A stretch of DNA of 64,000 nt, taken from Liolophura sinensis (taxonomy: Eukaryota; Mollusca; Polyplacophora; Chitonida; Chitonidae). Numbering within the stretch: position 1 is the stretch's first letter; every line of letters begins with the position of its first letter. Where the stretch lies: assembly GCF_032854445.1 (NCBI RefSeq), contig NC_088295.1, forward strand, positions 57,581,249-57,645,248, in the 5' to 3' direction. Under the pieces are notes generated by a model. It saw only the letters and a program-made list of their open reading frames with translations. It did not search any database and was not told where the DNA came from. The position numbers were made by a program, and so were the translations under genes. Below, in pieces: positions 1-10,370 of the stretch.

Positions 1-910
1 GAAAAACGGTCCTACAAAGGAGTCCATTTTCCCTCTTGAACGATGATCTTTCGCATGACAACTGTACTGATCGTATGGTTGACTTGACTGACTGACTGAC
101 TGATTGAATAGTAAGCCGACCCCTTCACGCCATTTCTTTTAGCAATACTTAAGAATTGGCGGCTCTCTGATGGAATCATATCATCCATGCATTTAATAAC
201 AGCTTCCTTTGTACACACTACAGATTCCCTGTAACATTTTACAAATTGCATTATACATAGATATGTGTATCCCAAATAACAAAGACAACACCCCTCACCC
301 CACCCCCCAACAAAACAACAACAAACAAACAAAAAAAGAAAAAAAATTTTTGATATATTTATGGTTTAGTATCCGTGCCCTTTGAGCTATTCTATGGGTT
401 TCCGAGTTTTGATATTCAGTCTAGAACGTCCATTTTGGTTGTTGGATGAGCTGGTACAGTTCGACGCATAGATTTAACTGCAGAACTTGTGATTTTGTTC
501 TCGCTATATGTATCCGTAAATGGTCATCTCGAGATTTCAGTCTTAGAAAAACTTGTATGGAAAATTACAAAATTTGCCAAACCATAAATATGTGCCATGC
601 GTAATCCGTGAAAGGTTCATCTTCTCTGGACAATTGTCTCAAAATAGATGGGACTATCTTGACAGAAGCAAGGCGCCAACTTCAAGAAGAGAACGTAGTG
701 AACTTTCGTGTCTGGACACTATAACGTGTTGCTCCAGAACCAATTCATTTTAACGGTTGGCTTGTTCCCTGAATCATGTATCAATATTCATCACCAAAAA
801 CAGAAGAGGAGACCCTAGGCCACAGTTTATTTAGAGGTAATTATATCAATTCTCGTAATACAATATTGTAGAACATGACTGGGTCTACTGACTAATAGCC
901 TCGCACGTGA
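1..910. other. unannotated single-copy DNA
   Basis: No gene, tRNA or recognised repeat is visible here. There is a short (GACT)n run near 84-104 and a C-rich then A-rich stretch at about 296-345. The two open frames present (106 and 66 codons) have no splice context or recognisable motifs and are taken as chance. Confidence 0.5.
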
Positions 911-970
911 ATATATATATATACACACATACATATATATTTATATACACACATACATATATATTTATAG
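911..970. repeat. AT-rich microsatellite, alternating TA/CA with a 27-bp duplication
   Basis: A block of alternating TA and CA (atatatac, acacatac) followed by atttata occurs twice in a row. This is simple-sequence DNA; the minus-strand open frame across it is driven by the repeat. Confidence 0.85.
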
Positions 971-1363
971 ACAGAAAAAGGCTCCTTAGTGCTTCGTCCA
1001 GTGTGTTATTGATCACTTCACCGTAGTACTTTAAGAGGGCATTACTCATCACCCATCTGTTACAAAACCTCTGCCAAGTTTCCGCCAACAAAAGTTGCTT
1101 TTCTGATGAAATATGACGTGAAACCTGGCGCTGCCTGATGTAATGAGAATTCACTGCCAAATCAGGAGAGTGGTTGAAGGGAGAGAACCTTTGCCAGCAC
1201 ATCTTTAGTAACCACCTGTCTGGATATTAAAAAATGGACAGTTGTTATGCTTTTTACATGGCCTACATCCTTTTTACGATTCGCATGTGCTAGAGATAAA
1301 GAGCTATTTCATTTAGGAGAACAGATATATGTGTTTATAACTTATAACTTATTTTCAAATATG

Positions 1364-1817
1364 GTCTTGAATATTTTTTTCGATTTTTTTCCAGGAAAAA
1401 GTCTATTTGAAAATATTTTTGTGTAGTGGGTATTTGTGGATCACCTTTTGGTATTTACCGTCCTGGCATAATATTGTTCGAAATCATAAATATTATAAAT
1501 ATTAATAAATATATTTGAATGTAAATTTGCTGTTTATATCCAAACATTCATTTAATCTGAATTATAATAATATTTATGAATATATTAAAACATAAATGTG
1601 ATCAAAATCCAAGTAGAAGACATCTCTTAGCTGAAAAGATCAAATTCTAGTGTAAATACATTTATTAAATACATGTTACACCTATTCATAACATTATTCA
1701 TAACATATCTACATAAAGACTAAATACACCAAAAGGTGGTCCCAAATATCCACCATACAAAATTTTTTTCAAGTGTCTTTTTCTCTTTAGAGGAAAATCA
1801 GAAAAAATATTGAAGAT
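1364..1817. mobile_element. fold-back (MITE-like) element 1
   Basis: The left arm at about 1364-1462 and the right arm at about 1713-1817 are inverted, imperfect copies of each other over about 90 bp. Both contain a T-rich outer part, a TTTGAAAAT/CTTGAAAAA block, a GTGGGTATTTG/GTGGATATTTG block and the motif CACCTTTTGGT. The roughly 250-bp interior is very AT-rich (TAAATATTATAAATATT-like). There is no open frame for a transposase, so the element would be non-autonomous. I could not identify a clear target-site duplication, so the ends are approximate. Confidence 0.65.
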
Positions 1818-2248
1818 CACATTTACAACTAACTTTTCGCACTCTTTTATCTTAACTTTATGTAATTTTTACGTTTTCACCAACGTTAACATCACCGACC
1901 TTCTTCCGGCATCTGGTAAATCTTCTGATTTAAAACCATTGCCGAACCCTAGTGAGGTGTGTTCAAGATTGTGTAAGAGTTGGCCGTGGTCAAATGTTTA
2001 CAGGCGACTGCCTTTCAGTCGCTGAGGTGAGACTTCAAACTCGGCCTTGGACACTGTGAGTGTGTATGGAATGGCCTTGGTGACAAAGCGCGGTGGATTT
2101 TGCGCAGTCTAACGTTTACTGGAGATCCGTTGTCTTCTGCCAATACGATGTGTATAATTGTTACGTCACATGTGGGAAATTCGTCAGTACTATGCCAAAT
2201 GTTGGTGCTTCAGACACATGACCCGACGAGGCCCACCAGATCCACTCT
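1818..2248. other. unannotated single-copy DNA
   Basis: No coding signature, repeat or RNA gene recognised. Short open frames only. Confidence 0.4.
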
Positions 2249-2281
2249 GTGGGGGTGGGGGGTGGGGGGTGGGGGTGGGGA
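2249..2281 (+). repeat. G-rich tract with G-quadruplex potential
   Basis: Runs of four to six G separated by single T residues (GGGGGTGGGG pattern) give at least four G-tracts on the plus strand. Similar tracts occur at 4271-4320 and 15170-15216. Confidence 0.7.
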
Positions 2282-2321
2282 AATAGGGGCTTCAACTCAA
2301 GACATCAATCCAATAAGTAAT

Positions 2322-2450
2322 ATATTTATTTACTTATTTGATTGGTGTTTTACACTGTACTCCAAAATTTCAATTATACAATGGCGGCCAGCATTTTGGT
2401 GAGAGGAAACCTGACATCCGCAGGTTGTTGGCAGACCTTCACACGTATAA
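2322..2450 (-). mobile_element. SINE family A, 3' half, degenerate
   Basis: Starts with the inverted tail TTTATTTACTTATTTG and the family A 3' block (ATTGGTGTTTTAC), then GGCGGCCAGCATT and the CCGCAGGTTGTTGGCAGACCTTC block. The GC-rich palindrome of the central region is deleted and the tRNA-like head is missing. Confidence 0.85.
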
Positions 2451-3327
2451 GAAGTAATATAAGGAACCCAGGTGAAGAGTCACGTGGTATGTTCAATGAC
2501 TTGGATCATATAATCCTTCGTTAGATTGACCTCTTCCAAATCACACTTTTTTCCTGTATGTTCAATGAACACTTTAACATTTTTTTTCGTCTAGATGCCT
2601 CTCATTACATATTATGCTCATCAAAGTATTTCTTATTAGTGGTCTACAACCCCCAAAAAATAATACATAAACTTACAGGTTTAAGGGCTTGGAAATTCTG
2701 ACCACCGAAAACATGTGGAAAGTCTCATCAAAGTGGACACCGACATCTAGCGATGCACAAGTCTAACGATGCAGCCTCGATATGCCTCGCCAACAAATAA
2801 CTCAAATATAACATCAGCTGAATTGACGTTACATCAGAAAACTTGGCGACGTGATTGGGTAAGCATTCGACTCGCACAGTTTGTTTCCGTCCACCGAAAT
2901 GTTCGTCAAAGAAAATTGTGTGCAGCGATAAGAATCAATAGATCAGTTTGCATCTCTCCTGTCATACAGACAAAAGGTATGTTACGTAGAGCTCAAGAAA
3001 ATCACCAGATTGTTGATTGAACGAATGAACGTTTATGGCTGAGTGGCCGTTCAGGCTTGTAGCTTTTCCAAGTCTTTTGTCGAAACATATGCTGGGTTCC
3101 ACTGTCAACGTTATAAAAGACTTACAGCATACAGAGTAAAACCAGAGCAGCATGTACATGTATCGTCATGTACATGCTATCTAACGGAAACAAGTCTCAT
3201 TTACAGCCTCCATAAAATACACATTTCATATGTAGAACACTTGATATCGAGCAGGTTATATGCGAAATAACTTCACGTGAGGATCTCCGTTAAAGTCCAT
3301 CCTTTCCTACCTATTGGAATCATTGTT
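2451..3327. other. unannotated single-copy DNA
   Basis: No repeat or gene recognised. Open frames of 60-83 codons on both strands overlap one another and lack distinguishing features. Confidence 0.4.
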
Positions 3328-3329
3328 TA

Positions 3330-3864
3330 GCCAGTCGTCTATATTCAGCTGTCTGTAATATTAGTCATACTCGCTACCGAAATTGCCTTTTTAAAGTGAC
3401 ACGTAATACTACAAGGTCTACACATGTATGTTTTACGTCCATATTATCAAAGAAAACAGTTAGAATACCTTTTTCTAATTCACAATGTTAAACTCCATAA
3501 GCGTTACGACCCGAAGAACTCATTGCCTCGGTTGACGTCATAATTATTGAAAAACAAGTAGGATGCTGGAAAATGGGCGTGGAGTGTAATTTGTTTTACA
3601 ATGTCTGAATCAACAAGCGCCTTACAACAAACTCCACGCAGCTACACTACTGTCCCCACGAATTTTCTGACACCAATCTCTAGAACCATATTTCTTAATA
3701 CTTAATTAAAATTCATTTATTTAAGCTTATGCAGTTTAACATTAAGAATATGAACTTTCAACATATCTGTGTGTATAGCTTGTGTTGTTAAATGCCACTG
3801 ACTAAAGGCAATCTTGGTAGCGAGTATAACTGGTTTTACAGAATGTTGTATATTGGCGACTGGC
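3330..3864. mobile_element. MITE-like element 2, complete copy with about 70-bp terminal inverted repeats
   Basis: The left end (3330-3400) begins GCCAGTCGTCTATATTCAGC and includes ACTCGCTACCGAAATTGCC. The right end (about 3792-3864) is its inverted counterpart, with GGCAATCTTGGTAGCGAGTA and ending TTGGCGACTGGC. Both ends are flanked by TA (3328-3329 and 3865-3866), which fits TA target-site use as in Tc1/mariner-type elements. The 535-bp element has no transposase frame. A second copy, truncated on its right side, lies at 35488-36155, which confirms that this is a dispersed family. Confidence 0.8.
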
Positions 3865-3883
3865 TAAAAGAAACAGACTATAG

Positions 3884-3914
3884 AATAGTATAGTATAGTA
3901 TAGTATAGTATAGT
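3884..3914. repeat. (TATAG)n microsatellite
   Basis: About six perfect tandem copies of the pentamer TATAG, just outside the right end of MITE-like element 2. Confidence 0.9.
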
Positions 3915-4270
3915 GCGCAATTTCCTGTATGTCTGTCCGACATTATCCTGCCTGGTATTGGAACCGTCATTTACTTGATTTGTGGTTCATGACTGTGGTG
4001 AGATTTCAGGGCGTAGAAAGGCGTCCTCGAGGAACAGCTAAAACATTTTAAATAGTGTCTACATTATCAGGAGAATTCATCAACCATATCCAAGGACTGA
4101 CCCGGAAAAACTAAGGTAAAAATTATATGGTCACTCAGCCGTTGACCATAATTGTTTAGGTCACTTATGAATGTTTGTTACTGTTATGACCAAAGATCTG
4201 TCTGTGAAACGTATTTCCGCATGGTCTGGTACTCATATTTACTGACACCTGAAGGCTGAGCACGTTTATA

Positions 4271-4320
4271 GGGGTGGGGGTGGAGGCGGGGGTGGGGTGG
4301 GGGGAGTGGTTTGGGTGGTG
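4271..4320 (+). repeat. G-rich tract with G-quadruplex potential
   Basis: Several runs of four to six G interrupted by T, A or C over 50 bp. It creates a Gly/Trp-rich chance frame on the plus strand. Confidence 0.65.
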
Positions 4321-4598
4321 GTATATAGGCATGCAGCCTACTGCGGGCCTGTTAGCATATTACAAGGCTAACAGTGTTTTGATTTGTTTTAATCCCGGCC
4401 TTCTACATCAACGACACTCGGCTATTCAACCCAATGGATGTTCGCATCTGAGATACCTACACAAAAACGTCTCAGCGCTTCGGAACTTCATTGCTACTGT
4501 TTCTTTACAATTTTATTGAGTATGACATTGAACATCAGTTAAACAAATATGTAAAAACTGTTCTGTTAGAAGACGAACTGTGCCGTTCGCTTGGCGCC

Positions 4599-4793
4599 AG
4601 TAAACGCCAGACAGTAAAGGGTATTGTGCTCAGACAGAATTCTTTCCACAAGAATTTGAACAATCGGAGTCGGTTGTTGACAAAGTTTTATGGTGGTTTG
4701 TTTGAGACTGAAAAGTTGTTTGAAGTCGCTGACGGCTTGGGCACTGTTGTTAACAGAATATGGTTTCAGAACTGATGAAAAAGGGAGATCGAG
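4599..4793 (+). pseudogene. possible homeodomain-like remnant (decayed)
   Basis: A plus-strand frame encodes residues resembling the second half of a POU-type homeodomain: VADGLG, then VVNRIWFQN, at about 4722-4772. POU homeodomains typically have LADSL, then EVVRVWFCN. Upstream in the same frame, TVKG and FHKN resemble the VKGALE and HFLKN stretches of that family. The helix-3 signature WFQN is followed by TGA TGA and then codons for KREIE. CGA CGA in place of TGA TGA would read RR, as homeodomains normally have after WFQN, so two C-to-T changes at CpG sites would explain the stops. The spacing in the middle does not match a clean 60-residue domain, and no intact flanking gene is present. 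The match is short and could be chance; I regard it as a candidate relic only. Confidence 0.25.
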
Positions 4794-4856
4794 TTTCGTT
4801 GAATGGTAGTCATTTTCATTGTTCTAATATAATGATACACACGTAGGCTTATCAAC

Positions 4857-4972
4857 ATTTATTTATTTATTTATCTGATTGGTGTTTTACGCCGTACTCA
4901 AGAATATTTCACTTATAGGGTGGTCAGCATTATGGTGGGAGGAAATCCCACGACCACGCGCAGACTGCTGAC
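4857..4972 (-). mobile_element. SINE family A, 3' half
   Basis: (TTTA)n tail, then the conserved 3' block from GATTGGTGTTTTACGCCGTA through ATTTCACTTATA. The central palindrome is deleted so that GGAGGAAA joins directly to CCCACGACC. Confidence 0.9.
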
Positions 4973-5359
4973 GTCAGCCTATCAACGTTGAGATAACTTC
5001 TTCAATATACAGGTACGTTAGTCGATCGATATAGTCACACACAGGAGCTTAATCTGAGCGCAAAGCCACGTGATAAACTATGGTTGCAGGCAGCATATGG
5101 CATGTGTAAATTCGCAATAGCTGCAATACCCAGTATCCCTTGTTAAGTAAATGGCCTTTGTTTATAATCTGAGAAAGCCTTGCTATAGATGGCACAAAAT
5201 GCAAGGGAAGCATGGCTTTCTTAGACCTTCATGCATGATCATACCAAAAGCTGTGATACAATAAAAGAACAAACGGAGTTTCCAGGCTTCGAGATTTATT
5301 GTTTGAAGGGTACCCTATTGGAATCCATATGGATAGATTTGGCACAGATATTTCTTTCT
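4973..5359. other. unannotated DNA between SINEs
   Basis: Nothing recognised; only short open frames. Confidence 0.4.
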
Positions 5360-5562
5360 TTATTTCTTTATTTATTTATTTGATTGGTGTTTTACGCCGT
5401 ACTCAAGAATATTTCACTTATACGACGGCGGCCAACATTATGGTGGGAGAAAACCGTGCAGAGCCCCGGGGAAACCCACGGCCATCCATAGGCTGCTGGC
5501 TGACCTTCCCACGTACGGCCGGAGAGGAAACCAGCATGAACTAGATTTGAACTCACAGCGAC
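5360..5562 (-). mobile_element. SINE family A, nearly full length
   Basis: Contains the tail, the 3' block, the intact central palindrome (CAGAGCCCCGGGG), the ACCTTCCCACGTACGGCC block and the box-B-side sequence (GATTTGAACTCACAGCGAC, inverse of the GAGTTCAA type). The outermost head is missing. Confidence 0.92.
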
Positions 5563-5881
5563 GATAGTGCGAATAAGACACGGCTTAAATTGACGGAAGT
5601 AATCGACAGATAAAGTACGATAACTCACGTTTGCATGACTGAGCCTTAAGAGTAGCCTCCCTTGGTCTATTTGCTTTCCCACTGACTTTCGATCATCTGC
5701 CAATGAAGTGGCAGTGGTCGACTGATCAGTAGTGAACCTCTAAATAAAAGATAAATAACGTTGTTGGTCAGTTCTACAGTAGATTGATATATGTTAAAGA
5801 GGATAAAGAATTAGTTTCCTGAATTCATTTGTTTAGAATGAATAGAATGTTGGCATTTTGTTTCACTCAGGTTCTGTCAGG

Positions 5882-5974
5882 TATTCTCCCCCAATAATAG
5901 GCCTACAGGCCGTCGTACAAGTGAAATATTCTGGAGTATACGGTGTAAAATACAAAGGAAGTAAATAAATAAAT
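5882..5974 (+). mobile_element. SINE family A, 3' fragment
   Basis: Plus-orientation copy from the TTCTCCCCCAATAAT block through GTCGTACAAGTGAAATATTC and the GTAAATAAATAAAT tail. About 15% diverged and truncated at the 5' side. Confidence 0.85.
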
Positions 5975-6379
5975 GATGTTCCGTATTTTGATCAATTTAT
6001 ATTATAGCGTACTGTGACGGCCTTGAAAGATTTTTTCATTGTTTTCTCCTTTTCTTCCAAAACTGCATTGGCTTTTCCACTTCTTTCACTTTGTATTCTC
6101 AGTGTGTCGCTTATTACAAACTTAACTCAGCTCTTCCACAACCAGTGTGGAACCGTTCCCTCCAGAAAGTAATTTGGTCCTAACCTGTGTAGGCCAATAT
6201 GAGAGCGGTTGCCAGTAGAACTCGCACTTAATTAAGTCTCTGTTGCCCGCGAAAGGGTACCACATTTCTTATCAATCTCATTTGGGGAACCATTTGGGTA
6301 AAAGTTAGTATTACTTGTGAATCTCCTTTAATCGCTAGGTCAGCTAATTCATTACAATGTGTGTGATAATCATAGATAT
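5975..6379. other. unannotated DNA between SINEs
   Basis: No repeat or gene recognised. Confidence 0.4.
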
Positions 6380-6690
6380 GTATGTATGCTTGGGGTTTAA
6401 CGTCGTACTTAACAATGTTTCAGTCATATGACGACGAGGATTTATGAGGTGCGTGTACATATATTGCGTCTTCTTGTGACAGGTCGAGTCCATGCTGCCA
6501 AAGTGCTGCCGTCACTGAAGTATCATGCGGAAGACACCAGACATGACATCCCACCCAGTCACATAATACTGACAACCAATCATGTTTCTTGACTCTAATC
6601 TCTCCCTGCTGAGCGAGGCAGCAACTAGTACCATTATTACAGTCTTTGGTATGAGCCGACCCGGGTTTGATCCAGGGGTCTCCTGACTTC
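6380..6690 (-). mobile_element. SINE family C with target-site duplication
   Basis: The inverted 3' end (GCTTGGGGTTTAACGTCGTA, then CAGTCATATGACGACGAGGA) is followed by the C-type body (AAGTGCTGCCGTCACTGAAG, ACACCAGACATGACA) and a box-B-like segment (GGGTTTGATCC) at the far end. An 11-bp direct repeat, ATCATAGATAT, flanks it at 6369-6379 and 6691-6701. This fixes the inserted unit at 311 bp with a truncated tRNA head. Confidence 0.9.
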
Positions 6691-7330
6691 ATCATAGATA
6701 TAGGATCGAACACTGTGTATAGATTTAAACAGAGGTCTGTCGTACAAATGAATAGCATTGTGGAACCGTTCTTAAACCATCAGACACGTGAACAAATCGA
6801 ATCTGACGGATGTCATGATTAAAACATAGTTCTTGAAACAAAAACCACAGCGTCGCTATTGACTTCATCATGCACCCCGTCGGTTTCCGTCCCGTTCATA
6901 TTACATTTGTATAACCAAATCGGACATACCCAAGCACAACACGGTGGGCGTCGCTTTACGGCACCGAAGAGAACACTATATGTCTAGCTTCATCCTAAAA
7001 TCGATGCTCCTTTTTTGCACCGAGAAAGTCGTTGAACGAAAATAGAAGCTTGTCTGCGTAACTAGAGACGCTGCCATCTCTTATGTGTATTCAACTGTGT
7101 CAATTATACCTGATAAACTGCCCATGTCACGTCCACTGGTCACCGAGCGAAATGCTTCACCGTCCCCAAAATAGCTGACTTATCCACGGCTTGGTCAGAT
7201 TTATCTTCTTTTCACGTATAAGTTTTTACGCAATTCACAGTCGTTGACATTTATCTCTTCGGGCCTTTGTGTAACTCAGTTTCTTTCTTCATGCAATTGA
7301 TATCGTCTGCACGTGGTAATTTTTTTCCAC
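6691..7330. other. unannotated single-copy DNA
   Basis: No repeat or gene recognised. Confidence 0.4.
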
Positions 7331-7434
7331 GATTCCCTCGGTGGCTCTGTGCGGTTTCCTCCCACAATAATGGTGGCCACCGTCGTATCAGTGAAATATT
7401 CTTGAGTACGGCGTAAATCACCAATGAAATAAAG
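7331..7434 (+). mobile_element. SINE family A, 3' fragment
   Basis: Carries GCGGTTTCCTCCCACAATAA, the CCGTCGTATCAGTGAAATATTC block and CACCAATGAAATAAA. It lacks the 5' half and the long tail. Confidence 0.88.
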
Positions 7435-7949
7435 GACCTGGTACGGTAAAGCGGAGAATCCCAGCACAAGTCTGTAAATTTACGAATCAGAAGTATAAAA
7501 CTAGGTCAAAACACTCATGAAACTTATATTGCAATAAAGAGATGGCTGCTTTAGTAATAACCCACCAATTGTGCACTCTCGATCAAAAACGCCAAATTTT
7601 CATTCAAATAAGGTACTTTGTTCTTAATTTATAGTAAGAAGATCTACGTTAACAAGAAAAATATTTTTACTGAAGCTTTCATTTGGGTATTTCTAGGTGC
7701 TGTGAAAGTTTCGTTTTGGTTAACGTTTTTCTTCATATTTAAAACATAACTTTATGATGTGATCAGTTTTGTCATATTTTGGCTAGTTAAATGTACATAT
7801 TTGTGTCATTAACTGTAGATTATCCGTCAGGTTGTATCTCCTGAAGAAGTTCGAATCTTTGTGGTTCTTTTTTTCTTTTCTTTGGAAGCATAGTTATGTG
7901 TGAATAAAGATATAGGCCGTTTTGCGTTAAATAAGTGTTAAAATGAATT
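7435..7949. other. unannotated AT-rich DNA
   Basis: Nothing recognised. T-rich stretches only. Confidence 0.4.
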
Positions 7950-7957
7950 AAAATGGA

Positions 7958-8276
7958 GCGAGTGAGTGAGTGCTTGGGGTTTAACGTCGTGCTCAACAAT
8001 TTTTCAGTCATTTTACGACGAAGGAATCCTTAGGGTATATGTAATGTACCTCCTTGTTGCAAAACGGATTTTCACCGCTCTTTTATCTAGTGCTGCTTCA
8101 CTGAGGCGCCTTACCGAAGGCAAGAAAGCCGCCCCACCCGAACCATTATTCTGATACTGGTCAACCGGTCGTTGCACTATCCCCTTCATGCTGAACGCCA
8201 AGCGAAGAAGTTACAACTTTCTCTTTTAAAGTCTTAGGTGTGACTCGACCCAGGATTGATCCTGGATCTATCCATC
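7958..8276 (-). mobile_element. SINE family B with target-site duplication
   Basis: Starts with the inverted (CACT)n tail (GCGAGTGAGTGAGTGCTTGG) and ends in GATTGATCCTGGATC from the tRNA-like head. The full B body is present, including TAGTGCTGCTTCACTGAGGC and TATCCCCTTCATGCTGAACG. An 8-bp repeat AAAATGGA flanks it (7950-7957 and 8277-8284). The extreme tRNA 5' half, with box A, is missing. Open frames of about 62 codons on both strands here are read-through of this element. Confidence 0.92.
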
Positions 8277-8284
8277 AAAATGGA

Positions 8285-8745
8285 TACCTGTTGAGGTATG
8301 CTATAAGGTATCGTATCATGTAACGTGTGGCGACGAATAGCGAAATAATACATGAATCCTTGTCGAGATCACATGTGGTCGTCTGGCTATCGTTAATATT
8401 AACATGCGCAACGGGACTATAAGGCTGAAAGTTACATTTGTTATATATTTTTCTAATTGATTGGCGCATAGCTCAAGAATTTTGCAGAAAGTTATCATTG
8501 TGGTGCAGTGATTATCCCAACTCTATACTGTCTATTGCAAAAAAAATGTATTTCAGGGTGACTGGAGTCGGATAACATTTTTCGATTTTTTGACAAAAAC
8601 ATCGCTTCAGTTCTTATTTGGAACTTTATAAATCGCATGCTTGTCATACAACACGAAAAGAGTAAAACAGGACTAAAAGAAGTGACCTTACGACTGTGTC
8701 AACAGCTGTCACTCACGGCTATAATTAGTTTGACTTCTTGAGGCA
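8285..8745. other. unannotated DNA
   Basis: No repeat or gene recognised. Confidence 0.4.
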
Positions 8746-8781
8746 TTATGGCGGGGGAAACCCATAACCATACCAATCAAA

Positions 8782-8821
<40 letters not shown>

Positions 8822-8822
8822 A
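8746..8822. mobile_element. chimeric SINE A remnant with long (AAAT)n tail
   Basis: The left part (GCATTATGGCGGGGGAAACCC, then ATAACCAT) is family A in minus orientation. It joins directly to ACCAATCAAATAAAT, the family A 3' end in plus orientation, followed by an uninterrupted (AAAT)n run to about 8822. The two halves therefore face opposite ways. Confidence 0.8.
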
Positions 8823-9070
8823 AAAGTACACGACCGAGTTGTAAGGGGATCATATATTCGAATTGCATTTTATTTTCAGACGTTTTTAATATCTTCAATG
8901 ATAAAGTTTTTCTTACGGTAGACTCCGACATGTAAGCTCCAAATAATTTTACATGTATATACTCCACATACCCAGTACTTTAATAATTAATCACTGGGAC
9001 CCACAAGCACGGTTAGGCTCTAAACGAAGATTCACATCCAACACTTGCTGATTATGCCGAGATTTGGTTT

Positions 9071-9200
9071 ATAAATAAATTTATTTATTTACTTGATTGG
9101 TGTTTTACGCTGTACTCAAGAATATGTCACTTATACGATGGCGGCCAGCATTATGATGGGAGGAAACCGGGCAGAGCCCGGGGGAAACCCACGACCATCT
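9071..9200 (-). mobile_element. SINE family A, 3' half, little diverged
   Basis: Has the tail, 3' block, GGCGGCCAGCATTATGATGG and the intact palindrome (CGGGCAGAGCCCGGGGG), then stops after CACGACCATC. The tRNA half is absent, as expected for 5' truncation at insertion. Confidence 0.92.
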
Positions 9201-9985
9201 TTCTACTTCAGATGCTAAAATCTTCTTGCCTTTTGCCGGTCAAAAGTGCCTCTCCACCACTTGTTGACGTCGTCCGAACTGACTTAGACAAGTGGTGTTG
9301 AAAATAAATGACAGTGACTGTTGATGTTTCCCTAGGCAGCGATAATCTCGCCTAGCTCGTTGACAACCTTTCATTCCCCCAACACGTGACCGGAAATAAA
9401 ATCCGATTGCCAACCCAGTTTTTGATGGAATTTGGTTTTTTCCTTGTCCCAAGGGAGGAAAGTTGTTTTACTTGTATTTTAAATTATATTTACTGAACTT
9501 GATGATGTGACTTGTTGAATAACTTTGATATTTTCGGGCCTACGAGACTTTGTTTACATCCATCATAATCTTTTAACTGAATTGTTCGCCATTTAAAAAA
9601 AATATTGGCAGTGCCGACCCGTTGTGATGTTCAATAGTAATGTTATCCGCATTTTTAATTAGGTTTATAATATAATTAAATTAATTTAATGTATATTTTG
9701 AACGGTCTTAACTGACCACATTTTCTTTTTATTTTTTGGTTCTACTTTTAAAACTATCCATTTATCAGAAAACTGCTTTTATCCCTCTCTTTATTTTACG
9801 TTTATGATTTTTAACCGTCCGTGTAAGCTGCTACTGTTTTCTGAGCAGTTAGAATCAAGCTCAGGTAATCTGACGAAGCCGAAATTCACGTGTTCCGTGT
9901 AACCATTTGCCAACAATCACAACAATCACAACTATTTATATATGGTTTTATTCCATATATGCTGTTCTATTTTATAGTTCAGGTA
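9201..9985. other. unannotated AT-rich DNA
   Basis: No gene or recognised repeat. A 70-codon minus frame at 9240-9452 has no supporting signals. Confidence 0.4.
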
Positions 9986-10239
9986 GGGGCCTCCGTGACC
10001 GAATGGGTTAGCACGCCAGCGTAGCGCAATGACCCAGTCGCGGTCGCTGTGATTTGAAGTCCAACTCATGCTGGCTTCTGCTCCGGCCCTACGTGGGAAG
10101 GTCTTTCAGCAACCTGCGGACGGTCGTGTGTTTCCACCCGCCATAATGCTAGCCTCAGTCGTTTATGCTAGCCACAGAGTCGTTTAGATATTCTTGAGTA
10201 CTGCGTTAAACACCAATCAAATAAACAAAGAAATAAATA
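9986..10239 (+). mobile_element. SINE family A, full length
   Basis: Begins with the tRNA-like head GGGGCCTCCGTGACCGAATG (box A region). A box-B-like element (GATTTGAAGTCC) follows, then the CTACGTGGGAAGGTC and CAACCTGCGGACGGTCG blocks. It ends ATTCTTGAGTACTGCGTTAA, then CACCAATCAAATAAAC. About 254 bp. The internal duplication of TATGCTAGCC relative to other copies is private to this one. The head spacing suggests an origin from a class II (Ser- or Leu-type) tRNA; that is inference. Confidence 0.92.
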
Positions 10240-10269
10240 TAGTAGCAGCGTGGTTAATATCCCCATGAA

Positions 10270-10370
10270 TGTTCGAGTCACACCTAAGATCTTAAAAGAG
10301 AAAGTTGTAACTTCCTCGCTTGGCGTTCAGCATGAAGGGGATAGTGCAACGACTGGTTGACCTGTTGATG
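10270..10370 (+). mobile_element. SINE family B, internal fragment
   Basis: GTTCGAGTCACACCTAAGAT, then TTGTAACTTCCTCGCTTGGC and CAGCATGAAGGGGATAGTGC match the 5'-central part of family B. It lies 30 bp downstream of a full-length family A copy in the same orientation and lacks the shared 3' end. Confidence 0.88.

Noticed and set aside
7820-8201. Short frames on both strands
   Set aside because: They fall in the family B SINE at 7958-8276 and its flank.
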